Assembly (NCBI GenBank): GCA_003024175.1
Contig: MDYQ01000250.1
Location: 1-64,000 of the forward strand
Direction: 5' to 3'
Origin: Planoprotostelium fungivorum
Taxonomy: Eukaryota > Evosea > Variosea > Cavosteliida > Cavosteliaceae
Length of the DNA: 64,000 nucleotides
Positions 1 through 11,796 of this stretch are shown in pieces. The translations under genes and the position numbers were made by a program. Each line of letters begins with the position of its first letter. The first letter of the stretch is position 1. The notes under the pieces were generated by a model that had not been told where the DNA came from, did not search any database, and was given only the letters and a program-made list of their open reading frames with translations.

Positions 1-2194
1 GCATTGTATCTGGAACGCATAGGTTGGATCAAAAGCGTATTGTACGTCATGAATGGTCCTACAAGAGGATGAGACATCAGAAGCTCTACGATGTCGATGT
101 GGGATTTAAGTGCTGCTTGGACGATGGCCTTGTGATCTTGAGCTGATGGATCTACACGAGAATCGGCCAAGAGTAGCCGGACTATCTCTGTACGGCCACT
201 CGATGACGCAGTTACGATGGCATAATTGTCCTCGGCTGACGGATCCACCTTTGCATGAGCCAACAGAAGTTGCACGATCTCAGTGTGTCCGTGCTTTGAA
301 GCGCCTCTGATGGCCTTGTTGTTCTGTGCTGATGGATCCACACGAGGGTCGGCCAGCAGCGCCCGTACCAACTGGATGCAGCCGTTGATCGATGCATATC
401 GGATCGTGTAGTTGTCTAGCACTGATGGATCTGCGAGCGGATGGGCCAGCAGATGGCACTCGATTGCTTCAGGGTCATCGCCATCCACCTGGCCCGTTTC
501 TCTGCAAAGCGTTCGCTTCCACGCTGCCCTCTGGTCGTATCTGAGGAACACCTTTGCCATTCTATTTTCTTCCGGTAGAGTACTGCTGATGGCCTGACTG
601 TTCTGACCCACCAAGGGATGAGACAGTAGAAGCTTGACCGTTCTGCTACCACCTCTGGCTACTGCTCTTCTGATCGTTTCGTTGTCTTGTACTGATGGAT
701 CCACTCGGTCGTCGGCCAACAACGCTCGCACAATGTCGTAGTCTGTTGCGTGCCTGATGGCATACTGATCGTCTGCTGACGGATCTACGCGTGGATGGGC
801 CAGAAGCAGCCGCACTGTATCGTAGTTTTTTGCGTGTCTGATGGCGTACTGGTTTTCTGCCGATGGATCGACTCGTCGATCGGCCAGGAGCACCTCCACC
901 GTCTTGATGTAGGATTGAGGGTTGTAATCTCCAGATATTGCCCTCTTGATGGCCGCCTGGTCTTGTGCTGATGGATCCACGCGAGGGTCAGACAGGAGAA
1001 ATCTGACCATCCCATGCGAGCCCCTCGATGAGGCTTGTACAATGGCATCGTTGTCTTCTGCCGATGGATCGATACGTGGGTGGCCCATGAACATGCTAGC
1101 CATCTTGATTCCACAATATAAAGCATTTTTGAAGGCCTGATTGTTCCGGGCTGATGGATCCACTCGATGGTCGTCCAAGAGAAGTCTGACCAGATCACAA
1201 TTACCCGTTGAGGATGCACTGATGATTGTCTTGTTGTCTTCTACTGATGGATCTACACGAGGATCGGCTAAGAGTAGCCGCACAAGCTCGGTTTGACCTT
1301 TCTCTACTGCCCTCCTGATGGCCTTGTTGTCTTGTACGGATGGATCCACTCGAGAGTCGGACAACAGAAGTCTGACCAGATCACAATTGCCCGTTGAAGA
1401 TGCGCTGATGACGGCTGCGTTGTGTTCTACCGATGGATCCACACGAGAATCGGTCAGGAGCAGCCGTGCTATCTTGTAACTTCCACGTTGGGAAGCATTC
1501 CTGATGGCCTTGTTGTTCTGTGCTGATGGATCCACGCGATCATCGGCCAAGATGAGCTCCACAGCTTCAGAGTGTCGATCGTTCCACATGATGGTCTCAG
1601 CAATGGCCTTGTTGTCTCGTGCTGATGGATCTACACGAGAGTCCGCCAAGGGCAGTCGTACGATGTCGACGTTGCCACAGTCCATAGCATTCATGATGGC
1701 CTCGTTTTCTTCTGCTGATGGATCTACACGAGGATGTGACAATAGAAGCTCTACCACTTTGCAGTCGTTTTGAAAGCTGGTTGCGTCCCTGATGGCCTCG
1801 TTGTTCTCTGCGGATGGATCCACACGAGGGTCAGCCAAGAGAAGCCGCATGATATCGATTCGGCCGTTTCTAGAGGCATCTCTGATGGCCTTGTTGTCTT
1901 TTGCCCCACACGAGAACCAGACAAGAGCAGCTGCACGACCTCCGTGCGAACATTTTTGACTGCCCCTCGGATGGCCTCGTTGTCTTTCGTCGCTGAATCC
2001 ACGCGAGGGTCTGCTAAGAGAAGCCGTACGACTTCAGTTAGACCATGTAGGGATGCATATCTGAAGAGTTGGTTGTCTTCCAGGGATGGATCCAGCTCGT
2101 TGCGAGACAAGAGGTAGCGGACAGATTCAACCTTGCTGTTCGTCACTGCCAGATAAAGGTCGTAGTCAGTCAGCCAGTCCGTGAGACCGTCCAA
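1..2194 (-). CDS. Ankyrin-like repeat protein, 3' end beyond the left edge
   Basis: The minus strand stays open from about 1905 to base 1 and encodes tandem units of about 28-32 residues with the pattern DNxAIRxA...G...VVxLLLxxxRVDPS. More than 20 units are visible. This is ankyrin-like in length and in its LLL helix, but the usual TPLH turn is replaced by DN-AIR. Such repeats serve as protein-binding scaffolds, and no catalytic domain is seen. The codon-level repetition (GGATCCA recurs in nearly every unit) points to recent tandem amplification. One unit near 1905-1915 lacks 7 bases relative to its neighbours, which shifts the frame. A second problem lies at the 5' end: the frame starting WLTDYDLYL (near 2175) has no upstream ATG, while an ATG-led frame (MTDGILSSHD, near 2240) stops at about 2166. 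The gene may therefore be decaying, may have an undetected intron, or may carry sequence errors. The start given is only the limit of the open frame. Confidence 0.75.
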
Positions 2195-2389
2195 GTTGTA
2201 AGATGACTCTCGTAATATCGTGACTGGAGAGGATTCCGTCCGTCATCTGTTGGCGATGGAAAGAAGATGTGCGTTCGCGGGATGATGCGAAGATAAAATA
2301 CATACCTGTCACACGACATGGATTCTCATCTCTCCTCTTTCCTCCCAGTCTTTCCTCTCTAAACAACAACAAACCGAGCCTCTCCTGTT

Positions 2390-4288
2390 TTATTCTCTCT
2401 TCCTCTCCGTTGGAACCAACTTTAGACTCTTTGGCTGCGTCGTCACCGTGGCTTCTATTCTCAATTGGGCCCACACGTCTGGTCTGAACACCACCCTCCT
2501 GAACATGAAAGCCAAGACGGCCTTCATCTCCAAGATGGCGAACTTTTGTCCGATGCAGCTCCTGTCTCCCTTTGAGAAGGGAATGTTCGACAGCGGCGTC
2601 ATGTTCTTCTCGTCTTCAAATCTCTCCGGGAGGAAGAGGGTGGGTTCTTTGAAGTAGGCGGGGTTCAGCTGTGCGGCGGACAGGTGAAACATCAGATCTT
2701 GACCTTTCTTGAAGTGGTAGGGACCTAGAGTGGTATCACGGGTGGTCTGTCGAGGGGTGGCGTCTGGGTGAGTCAGTTCCCGCCTGAATCGAAAGTTTGA
2801 ATTTCGAACGGACTCACTGGCGGGAGGGTAGAGGCGGAGCGTCTCTTTGATGACCATGTTAAGGTACTTGAGATTGTTCAAGTCGCTCATGCTGATGTCA
2901 TCGCGATCGCCGATGACATCACTGATCTCCTTCAGTATCTGTCTCCCTCGTTATTTCTGCGACCATTTTCCCGCCAAAAACTTCACCTTTTCTTCGATTC
3001 GTGGCTGGCTGCTGACGAGATGGAAGGCCCACGCCATGGTGTGAGCAGTCGTATCGTGACCTGCAAAGAAGAAGGTGATGCACTGATCGATGATGTTGCT
3101 GTTTGATAATGAGTTGCCCTCAGTGTCCGTAGATAACAAGAGGAGATCGACGAAATCTCTCTCGTTGATTTCTTCCTCGTTGGCCTTCTTGTGTTCTGTC
3201 GGCCGTCAGTTTTGACATTCGACTTTACAACTCACCCAGCAGCTGGCGACGGTGAGAGATGATGTCTCCTATTTCTCTTCTCAGTGTGTTCATCGTGCTA
3301 TTGAATTTGTACCTGAGATCAAGATGAATTCAATTTGCTGCGTGATATCGGGACGTCCTCACACGTGGTATGGACTGTAAGCTCTGAATGGATTGTAGAA
3401 TCTAGCTTGTATCTCGTGTGCTCCCTCGTTCATGCATTCTAAGATGGTTTCTGTCGCGTCTTCAGTCATCGTCCATCGTGTCACATGATGGACTCACTCA
3501 TCTGTTTCGACTTGGTGTCTTTCACTCCAAAGAGGGTTCTGGCGATGATTTCGATGGCCACTTGAACTGTGTAATGGTCGATGTCTACAGATCTCATGTA
3601 GCCGTGCGTCGATGGTTCTCGGATGAGCGAAATCATCTGATCGGTGGCCTCTTTCGCACATTGCAACATGATGGGGACGAAGACCTGGAGTTGGGTCAAT
3701 ACACTCGAGTGATGGACGGGACAGACCTTCTCCATGTTGTTGATGTGAAATGTCTGAGAGATCAACTTGTGATTCATCCTCCACTGAGCCCCGCTGGCCA
3801 CCAAGATGGAATCTTTTCCTTTCAAACGGATGAGTTGAAGACGAACGGTGATTTGATCGTCTCACCAACGAATTGTTTGACGACGTCGTAACCACTGGAC
3901 TTGTCTTCAAATGCATCGCTGCTGAAGAATTCTTTGGCTAATTGGACATCATTGAAGAAGACGAGCGGCATCTTGAAGACGTGGATCTTGTAGATGGGTT
4001 TGGAACAGTTCCACCTGTCGATCGATCAGAGAGAGACATAGACGAGATCGTAGACCTCATGAATTGGCTGACAGGGAAGTCAGCTGGCATGTATGGGACT
4101 GCCCCCAGGATGGGATGCAATGGTATGTCCTCCGGTTCGGGGATATTTGGATCGATTCTAAAGAGGATGAGTGGATCTGTGTCGGTGGCACTGTCTCACT
4201 TGGAATATGGATCACTGATGATCCATCGGACGATGCGATATGTGACGAATGCGATTAGGATGGAGGCGACGATCGTGATGGGTTCCAT
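2390..4288 (-). CDS. Cytochrome P450 monooxygenase
   Basis: Membrane-anchored haem monooxygenase, substrate unknown. The start ATG at 4288 opens a hydrophobic anchor (ITIVASILIAFVTYRIV). Exons follow with KIHVFKMPLVFFND, then a long central part. The I-helix oxygen motif AGHDTT lies at about 3047-3064, the K-helix KETLR near 2835, PERF near 2620, and the haem loop FSKGDRSCIG near 2550-2578 with the invariant cysteine. The total of roughly 500 residues is normal. Introns are short (one of 41 bases ends CGACAG). The layout looks CYP3/CYP4-clan-like, but I cannot name the family. The TAA stop lies inside GAATAAAA, so the stop overlaps a poly(A)-type signal. The phospholipase D gene starts divergently 95 bases upstream. 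Confidence 0.92.
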
Positions 4289-4383
4289 CCTGATTGATCT
4301 GTGTGGTATGTCTGGCCTGAATCGGAATCTCTGTTGACAGCGCCGTCGGCAAACGGCACCGGCTTCTACAACCCAAACCGTGG

Positions 4384-7300
4384 ATGAAATTTCGAGCCAA
4401 TGAAAATGAAGACGCGTCCAGAGTGCAGCACCTCCATAGTTTCAGGAGTGGTTCGATTTCGTTCGTGAGACAGCTATCATACGAGAAGGGTGGATTTATA
4501 TCTCGAGAATCTTTGTGACGAGCGGCAGTTCCAAACTGACGAAGTTTCGGTGGTTAGCCGCCAACGGGCGGAATTCAATGATTACATTCATATAGAACCG
4601 AGTTTACTTCTACGCAATCCATCATCACGTATAACGCCACATCACGCATCTCTCTCAATGGTGGTCGCTGCATCTTCTGATGTGAAGTCATCTGACCTCT
4701 GATGTTGAAGACTGACACGTGTTCAGATCACCGTGCAACAGCCACAGCAATCCCACCGCATCACGAGGAAGATACAGGCAGTCACCTACACCGTCAAAGG
4801 ACAAGTCTATCGAAAGAAGTTGAGCAGACACCTTGACGACCCAGAACCTCTCGAAGAGAAGGAAGGGTGGCCTGAGAAGAAGTCAGAGGTGATGCAATAT
4901 GTTGTCGAATGTGGTGTGGTATCTGTCAAATCATATCGCCATAACAAAACACAACCATGAATCACCGTTTCACACGCCGTGAGATGCTGAAGTCTCTCAG
5001 TTGTTAGAAATTCAAGACCTTCAAGTACCCATCGAAGGTGCATTAGAAGGCGTTCTCATCGAAGTCTCAAAGAAGGCCCTCCGCATCCGCCATCGAGAGA
5101 GGTGAAGCCGAAGCGTGCCACCAGCTTGAACTCACGTGATGAAGGTATTGTGCGGTGAGAGGAGGTTTCTTAGAGATCAGAGAAGTCGAACATTGTGTGG
5201 GGTTCGATGATCGTATCGGTCGCACCGTCCAAGTCTTAGCTCTGAGAGGTGATTATCTCTCCTCTCACATCGTCTGAAGGACGACATCAGATGCAAAGAT
5301 CATGATGTTTCGCTTTAGAGGAGAGCTCTTCTGGAAGGTCATCACACCTCACAAGGCCCTGCAGTTCACCAGCTCAGACGACAATCAAGTGATTGATCGT
5401 TGCATTCGAATGAAATTGACTAGTTGTAGATACGACTATGGGCAAGCTGTATGAGCCACGAGGCCAACACTCGCTCCAATCGCTTCCTCTCTTTCTCTCC
5501 CGTTAGAAAGAACAATTCCTTGAAATTTCTCGTCGACTCCGCTGGTGAATACATCGTCTGTTACGATTAAATGACATTTTAAATGATTTTAATGTCTGAG
5601 TATATACAGATGTCTGTGATGCCATCGGGAATGCTATTCTTGGGGCCAGACGGAATATCTTCTTGTCGAATTGGTGCATCAATCCCGAAATCTATTTGAA
5701 GAGAAGTGAGAAGACCGAACCTCACGACAGGCTAGATCGTCTATTGTTAGAACAAGCCGAACGGGGAGTCAAGGTGTGCGTTGTAGATGTAGTCGTTTGC
5801 TGATGGATACAGATCCACGTCTTGCTGTGGAAACCAACTTCTGGTGGTGCGATGGGAGGAGAATTTACAAAGCTCGATTTGGAAAGCTTACAGTAAGTTC
5901 ACCATCATCGTCCACATCTCAATGTCATCGACACATCGACGTCGTCAGCATCAACATCATCGCATCATCATCACGTCGTCATCCATCAGCACTTGACAAT
6001 CTTCTTCATCATCACATCATCAAAGATGAATCATCTGACGTGATCAGCCCCAACATCACCGTCATCACCCACCCCGAATTCCTTCCGTTCGAATGGTCCC
6101 ACCACCAGAAATATTTCATCGTAGACGAGAAGATTGCTTTTGTCGGCAGTACCGATCTCTGTTTCGGCCGTTGGGACGTCACAGAACACCCATGCGTCGA
6201 TCAAGTGGCACCGAGGTGGACATCATCACATCATCACATCATCATCACATTAACACATCACATCATCATCACAACACAACACAACACAACACATCGATTT
6301 TTTATTTGAGGCTGATGGAGTTCAGTCTCTTCGTGGGCAAAGATTATGCGAACAACAATTGTGACAATCTGTCTCAACCGTGGAAACCGTTCCAGGTAAA
6401 AATCCTATTCAAACGAGAAAGTCGATCGGCATGATCGCGATCGCGATCGTCGACTCGATCATGGCGCGATCGTCATGATGACATCTTCAGGATGCTGTGG
6501 ATAGAACTACAACTCCCAGGGAGCCTTGGCACGATGTCGGCGTTCGCATCGAGGGAGAATGTGTTCAGGACATCTGCTACAATTTCATCCAAGTGAGATG
6601 AAACTGTTTACACTTTGCGTGATGCTGAAGGAAAATCAGAGATGGAATCATCACAAGCAGACTCATCCGCAGTACAAACTGCACCCTTTCATCACGCCCG
6701 ACGTTCATAGAGTGAGAAGGGGATGACACGAGCCGTTCTTTTGACGGATAATAGGAAGTGATGGTGAGTGGACAGGGTAGCAGCACTTGTCAAGTATTGA
6801 GATCGATCTGCGAATGGTCAGGGGGCAATTACACGGAAACGTGAGATCATCATCACGTGATCATCGTGTCGACCACCATCGACATCGTCATCATCATCAT
6901 GTGAGAGTGACAATTGACCTCCGACAGATCGATGCATCAGGGATATCTCGCAGCCATCGCATCGGCCGAACACTTCATCTACATCGAAAATCAATTTTTC
7001 ATGAGCTCAACCGGCGGGAGAGACATGCACAATCTCATCGCACAATCCATCATCCAACGTATATCTAAATCCATCAGAGAGGGAAAAAAGTGAGAAAGGG
7101 GTAGTATTCTGATGAAAGGCTGAAATTTCCCAGATTTTTCGTCGTCGTCGTGTTACCCATCGTACCAGAGGGTTTCAAGAGGGGAGACGCTTCGGTGAAA
7201 TATCTCATGAAGCTGTGAGTCTCGACTTCATTTCCCGTCAAAACCGTCCCAATCTGAAACGCGCCGCAGACAGTTTGACACCATGTGGAGTGGAGAGGAA

Positions 7301-8148
7301 TCGATCTACAATCAGTTGAAGAGGCTTCACCCTGAAGCAAATCCGGCTGACTACATCCGTGAGATTCTGTTTTTCATCGTCCGTCCATCAAATGATGCAC
7401 GTCGTGACGTGATCGCGTTGACGATGAGCAGGCTTCTATGGACTTCGCAGTCACGGCTATCTTCACTCGGTTGGAGCCGTCACCGAACAGATCTACGTTC
7501 ACGCCAAAGTCATGATCGTCGATGATCGCATCGCCATCGTCACATCGGCCAACATCAACGATCGAAGGTGATCATCATCGCCATCATCGTCATCATCGTC
7601 ATCGTCTGACTCATCCAGTTTGATGGGCAATCGCGACTCTGAATTGGGACTCCTCATCGAAGATGAGAACACCATCACATCACTGATGGACAGTCGATCT
7701 CACGTGGCCACACGATTTGCAGCCGGATTGCGTAGGAGACTGTGGGCGGAGCATCTCGGTTTCGCGGAGGACGATGAGAGGTTGATCGACCCTCTCTCAT
7801 CCATTCCTCTGTGGATCTCTACCGCAGCCAACAACACGAGGACCTTCAGTGAAGTGAGATTCTCCACGATGGTCGTCGATGCGACATCATCACAACATCA
7901 TGATCGATCATCGCGATGTGACCGACGGACAGGTGTTCCGTAATATCCCGGGAGACCACATCCGAACATTGAAAGAGTTCGATCAATTGGATGAGACATA
8001 CGATGGAGCGAGACACAGCGAGAGGTTAGAAAGTATCAGAGGCCACCTCGTAGAGTTTCCCCTTCAATTCTTAGTTGACGATCACGATCATCTGAAGCCT
8101 GCGGGGAGAGTGCATCACATTCGTAAATTTGATAAAGTCTTCCAATGA
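4384..8148 (+). CDS. Phospholipase D (two HKD motifs)
   Basis: Hydrolyses phosphatidylcholine to phosphatidic acid, a signal in membrane traffic and actin control. About 15 exons can be read. The catalytic half begins near 5480 ([13 protein letters not shown], then [15 protein letters not shown] and [16 protein letters not shown]). HKD motif 1 is HHQKYFIVD at 6100-6126. LFVGKDY and [18 protein letters not shown] follow, then [13 protein letters not shown], and HKD motif 2 is HAKVMIVDD at 7500-7526, followed by SANINDR. The C-terminus ([12 protein letters not shown] near 8050) matches eukaryotic PLD1/2. The first 1 kb should hold PX/PH-type lipid-binding modules, but I could only read fragments (FRGELFWK near 5310). 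The start at 4384 ([13 protein letters not shown]) is the best in-frame ATG I found, and the exons between 4490 and 5300 are uncertain. Confidence 0.9.
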
Positions 8149-8289
8149 AGGAAGACGATTAATTTAGAGGATAAAAGTGAAGCGAACGTTTGGATGTGAT
8201 AGAAAACGAAGATTGTCGAGGTGGCGAGGTGTTTGGTGCGTGATGTACGGGCTTAGACTGCCTTGTACGGTGTGGGAAGATGCAAATCT

Positions 8290-8293
8290 AAAA
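8290..8293 (-). terminator. Pol III T-run terminator of tRNA-Pro
   Basis: TTTT on the minus strand, five bases after the tRNA end (counting its discriminator base at 8298), the usual RNA polymerase III stop. Confidence 0.6.
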
Positions 8294-8298
8294 GGAGG

Positions 8299-8368
8299 GG
8301 CTCTGTCGGGAATCGAACCCGAGGCACTACCACCCTAAGGTAGTATTTTACCACTGAACTACAGAGCC
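8299..8368 (-). tRNA. tRNA-Pro (anticodon AGG)
   Basis: The minus strand folds as a cloverleaf. The acceptor GGCTCTG pairs with CAGAGCC, the anticodon stem-loop is CTACC-TTAGGGT-GGTAG, and the T arm contains GGTTCGATTCC. The loop places AGG at positions 34-36, which reads CCU proline codons, and the CTTAGGGTG stretch is typical of eukaryotic tRNA-Pro. The next base (8298) gives C, the usual proline discriminator. There is no intron. Confidence 0.95.
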
Positions 8369-8772
8369 AGATGACGTCACGCCTGCAGTCAGGTCGGCAT
8401 ATGTTGCCATCTCCTGCTTTTTTGAGGACATGGTTATTTGCAAAGCACTCTTTTCACCGAGGTGCTCAGCAGATTCAATGTCTCATAACTGCTCGAGCAG
8501 GAACAAGAGTCTAATGAAAGAGGGAACCATTACTGAGTGTGTCGATTGGTTCTCTTTACATCATTCATCTCGCACATCAACACCACAACCATCACTGCCT
8601 TGAGGAGGCCAATCTGTGTGTCATAAACGCAGTTGAGTGTGCTATCTTTTCACACGTCTCCACGATCTCGACACATCATCTCATTATCTCATCTTCCCAA
8701 CCACAGCCACCCACACCCTACCTCTTCCACATCAACAGATGAAAGACATCCATACATTCATCTTTATCTTCT
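8369..8772. other. Intergenic, no gene seen
   Basis: About 400 bases between the tRNA and the 3' end of the FERM gene. Short open frames exist on the plus strand (for example near 8539-8742), but their composition is low-complexity CATC/ACAC and shows no domain. This may hold the FERM 3' UTR. Confidence 0.5.
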
Positions 8773-10412
8773 TCATCGGCTGTGATGGATCTCCGCCGCG
8801 ATCGCCTCGATCTCATCCATCTCCCAGTCAGCATGATTTTTTGGTTTGTAAGCTGTAGACATTCTGTCTTGCTGCTGTCTGACGGCCGTCGGTGTGTTGT
8901 TAGCCGTGGAAGAGAGGCTGTTGGCTTCTGAGACGCTGGGTGTGGTCTGTCTGACCCTCTCCTCTTCGATCCAGTTATTGGTGGCCTGCGTTCGGTTCAG
9001 TTGATTGGACAATGATGGTGACATGCGATGATGAGATAATGAGAATGTGTGTCGAGATGCAAGATGAGATCTGACAGATGATGTGATTGTGATGCGTCAT
9101 CATCTGACAGATGATGATGAGGTGATGAGATGCATCACCCTGATCTCGGCGAACCAATCGTGGATGAGATCATCGATGAGCGTTCCCGCTCTCGTCTTCA
9201 CGATCCACTCACGAGCGGGTGCCGCAGGATCCTCTTGTCTCTGTGTGACACCGAACATGAACGCGTTCGATGAGATCTTCACCACGTCTTTAAACTCCAC
9301 GGAAACAACTTTCTGATAGAAGATGAGATCGTGTCTTCATCGTGATGATGCATGTCGATCGACGTCTCACCATGATCTTCGGGTCGATGAAGTGAAGTCC
9401 ATCATGATTCACGCCCACGTGGATGATACCAGAAAATTCTTGGTTGTAGAAGGTCTGAGAGGAAGGTGTGAACGTCGCTTCGAAGAATACGGAGCCGTAA
9501 TACTTCCACTGCCTGACCTACAAAATGTGAACCGATGATGGGACATGATGATGATGATGTAGAGGGGCGCACCTGTTGGAGGTACAACATCTTTGTGATG
9601 TTCTTCGGTTGGCCTCTGTTCTTCTCGTGTGAGGCAAAGATGAGCTCCTCCCATTCTTCTGTCCTCTTCATGGCGTGGAGATGTTCGGGGATGAATCTGC
9701 GAATTTCTTTCCTGATGGGTTTGAGTTTTGATGGATCGATGTGGAAGATAATGATACGCACTGCATGTAACCGACTTTGTGTTGGGCCGGGTTTCTGTCT
9801 CCAAGAATCGCTTGAGCTTGTAGACCTCCCAAACGAACAGCAGTGTCTATGTCACACGGATAATTCGAGCTGCAAATGACATCAATCGGATGGAAGAAGA
9901 GGAGATCTCCGTCACCTCACGACGTTCTTGATGGCCTCCATGAAGAAGATGTTGACCGCTTCCAGTTGACTTAGCTTTCTCTCTATGGACAGAGGCACAA
10001 TGCAAGTGGGTTTGTATACGAGACGAAAATCGGTCGATAATTTCTTCTGTCTCTTCTTCGTGTTGTTGCTGAACTGGTTCATCCATTGTGGCCAGGAGCC
10101 TTTAATCTCTTCCAGAGTCGTGTCTGCGTAGAGGAGGAGCTCTGAATCTCGTCAGAAAGAGTGAAAGACGAACCATCTGATGGGTTCGTATGTGGAATGC
10201 CCACCCAAGTCAGATTCAACGCCCCATATGAAAAAGTTTGTGGCCGTCTTTACAGAGAATGACAATTTCTCTGAAGCGATGGCCCAGAGCTGTTCCATGG
10301 TGGTAAACTTATTGGCTGGACACGATTTGAAACTCCCATCTACAAAGTATATCTTCACAGAGTTCCTCTCCTCCATCTGAGCCTGAACACTGGCGCGCTT
10401 TCCTGCCGGCAT
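8773..10412 (-). CDS. FERM-domain protein
   Basis: Likely a cortical adaptor linking membrane and actin. The start at 10412 (MPAGKRASVQAQ) leads into a ubiquitin-like lobe (KIYFVDGSFKSCPANKF, then FFIWGVESD). The next exons hold helical F2-lobe sequence near 9900-10080 (LVYKPTCIVPLSIERKL) and near 9780-9840 (AVRLGGLQAQAILGD). A helical stretch with FIPEHL and EEWEELIFASHEKN follows near 9600-9760. The PH-like F3 lobe comes next (YGSVFFEA near 9490, IHVGVNHDGLHFIDPK near 9390, REWIVKTRAGTLIDDL near 9200). The last exon is polar, rich in S/T/Q/N, and ends EIHHSR. Dictyostelium FERM proteins, talin heads and myosin VII tails share this lobe order, and I cannot choose among them. There is no motor, kinase or talin rod here. 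Confidence 0.7.
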
Positions 10413-11013
10413 GTCTAAAGTACAAGGTTTGACCCCGATGATGATGTTCGGGTGAAGGGAAAGTTGGCGGCCTACAACGGCCCAGATCTATTCGCGATCT
10501 CCCTTACGCCCGACCTCGCCAGGAAAGCACATGCGCACACACATTCAGCGGGAGGTGAGGGAGATAGAAGAGGAGGGTCACAGAATGCAGGTGAGTGTCG
10601 CCCCAACGATGGAAAATAAGATGATGATGGGGACGGCATCGGCCATTGTAATCATCTCGAAATTTTCCTGTGGAGGAGGTCAGGTCCTGTTATGATCGCA
10701 AAGAGTTAGCACATCTCAAACTCTCTTGCTTACTGCAGGAGTTCAGTTCAACGATGAAAAAACCGACGAAATCTCGAGCGTCCATGACTGTACATCTCAC
10801 GCAGATGAACAACAAACTGAGTCAATCGCAGCCACATGCCTCATCCAAATTACGTTAGAATACATCAGTACACACTGTACAACGCCGTTTTACGAGATGA
10901 TAAACATTCGAATATGCGACAATTTATTGTTTCCTCTCCTCCTGCAGTACTACTGGCTGCAGCCATCATTCTCATCCATCTTATTTTCAAAATTTTCTCC
11001 TCTTCACGAGGGA
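10413..11013. other. Gap with possible plus-strand exons, unresolved
   Basis: This lies between the start of the FERM gene and the end of the SH2 gene. Plus-strand open stretches look partly coding: near 10437-10535 (KLAAYNGPDLFAISLTPDL), near 10735-10855 (FNDEKTDEISSVHD) and 10836-11063, which contains a hydrophobic segment (VLLAAAIILIHLIFKIF) and ends MAYAT. I could not join them into a convincing model, and the last piece would overlap the SH2 3' end by 50 bases. A small tail-anchored membrane protein is one possibility. Confidence 0.25.
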
Positions 11014-11749
11014 TCACGTGTAGAAAGAAGCATCATCACGCCTCAATGGCGTACGCAACTTGATCTTCTCCAGCATGTCTCCGTTATTGATCACCAGCTC
11101 GCCATTGCAGCATCTCTCTACGGCCTGCTCTAACGATCCGAACCCATACTCTTGTTTCGTGGACATTTGTAAGACGAACGGCTCGTCGCCTGAGTCTCCA
11201 CGATATAAGATGCGAAAATGGTCTGTTGAGGTAAGACAGAGAGCTGGTAGAGATTCTCACAGAAGGCGTTTGCGATGACGACAGACACTGTGAAGGCTGA
11301 AGGATTGCTGTGACTCGTTCTGACGAGGAACGTACCATCTTCTCTTCCCTTCAACATCTTAACGGCACTATTGGCCGATCTGATCCGCATGAACAACCAT
11401 CTACGAAGGTGAGTCCTCATGCCAGAATGCCGTGTCGCTCACGGTCTCGTCTCTGTCTCCCACAGTTGGGCGGGCAAGTTGGTCCTCCTCTTGCTTGGCA
11501 TCGTTCCTTCTTCTAAACCAACTGGGCAGGAGACTGACCAACCCCATTCTTCAGAAACAGCATAGACCTCGGAATCTCTTGTAAAGAGTCCCAAAGGTCC
11601 TTTCGCCGGAACACAAAATTACCGCGATATGGAACAGGCAACCGATCATTGGACTCCTGTTCGTGCACGTGTGACCACTCACAGACATCTCGCGGCGACT
11701 CTTTTCTCTTCACATCCGCACGGACAACATCAGCTCCTCTCAACCGCAT
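11014..11749 (-). CDS. Small SH2-domain protein
   Basis: Probably a phosphotyrosine-binding adaptor. The start at 11749 reads MRLRGADVVRADVKRKES. After one or two introns the SH2 domain begins near 11400 (ANSAVKMLKGREDG, then TFLVRTSHSNPSAFTVSVV), carrying the FLVR arginine that binds phosphotyrosine. Splicing out a 41-base intron ending CAACAG joins AFY to HFRILYRGDSGDEPFVL and then GFGSLEQAVERC. The C-terminus is RRDDASFYT. SH2 domains are found in Amoebozoa (STATs, SHK kinases), but no kinase or STAT part is visible within this short gene. The first exon lies in an arm of an inverted repeat shared with the divergent gene at 11786. The exon 1-2 junctions are uncertain. Confidence 0.7.
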
Positions 11750-11796
11750 ATTTCTGTCGGATACGTACGTTTTTGTTACGGAAATATGCGGTTGAG
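11739..11796. repeat. Perfect 16-bp inverted repeat holding two divergent start codons
   Basis: Arms 11739-11754 and 11781-11796 are exact reverse complements (core CTCAACCGCATATTT) around a 26-base spacer. Each arm contains ATGCGGTTGAG on its outward strand, so the SH2 gene (minus) and the coiled-coil gene (plus) both begin Met-Arg-Leu-Arg, with only 36 bases between the two ATGs. The spacer contains TACGTACGT. Confidence 0.85.
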
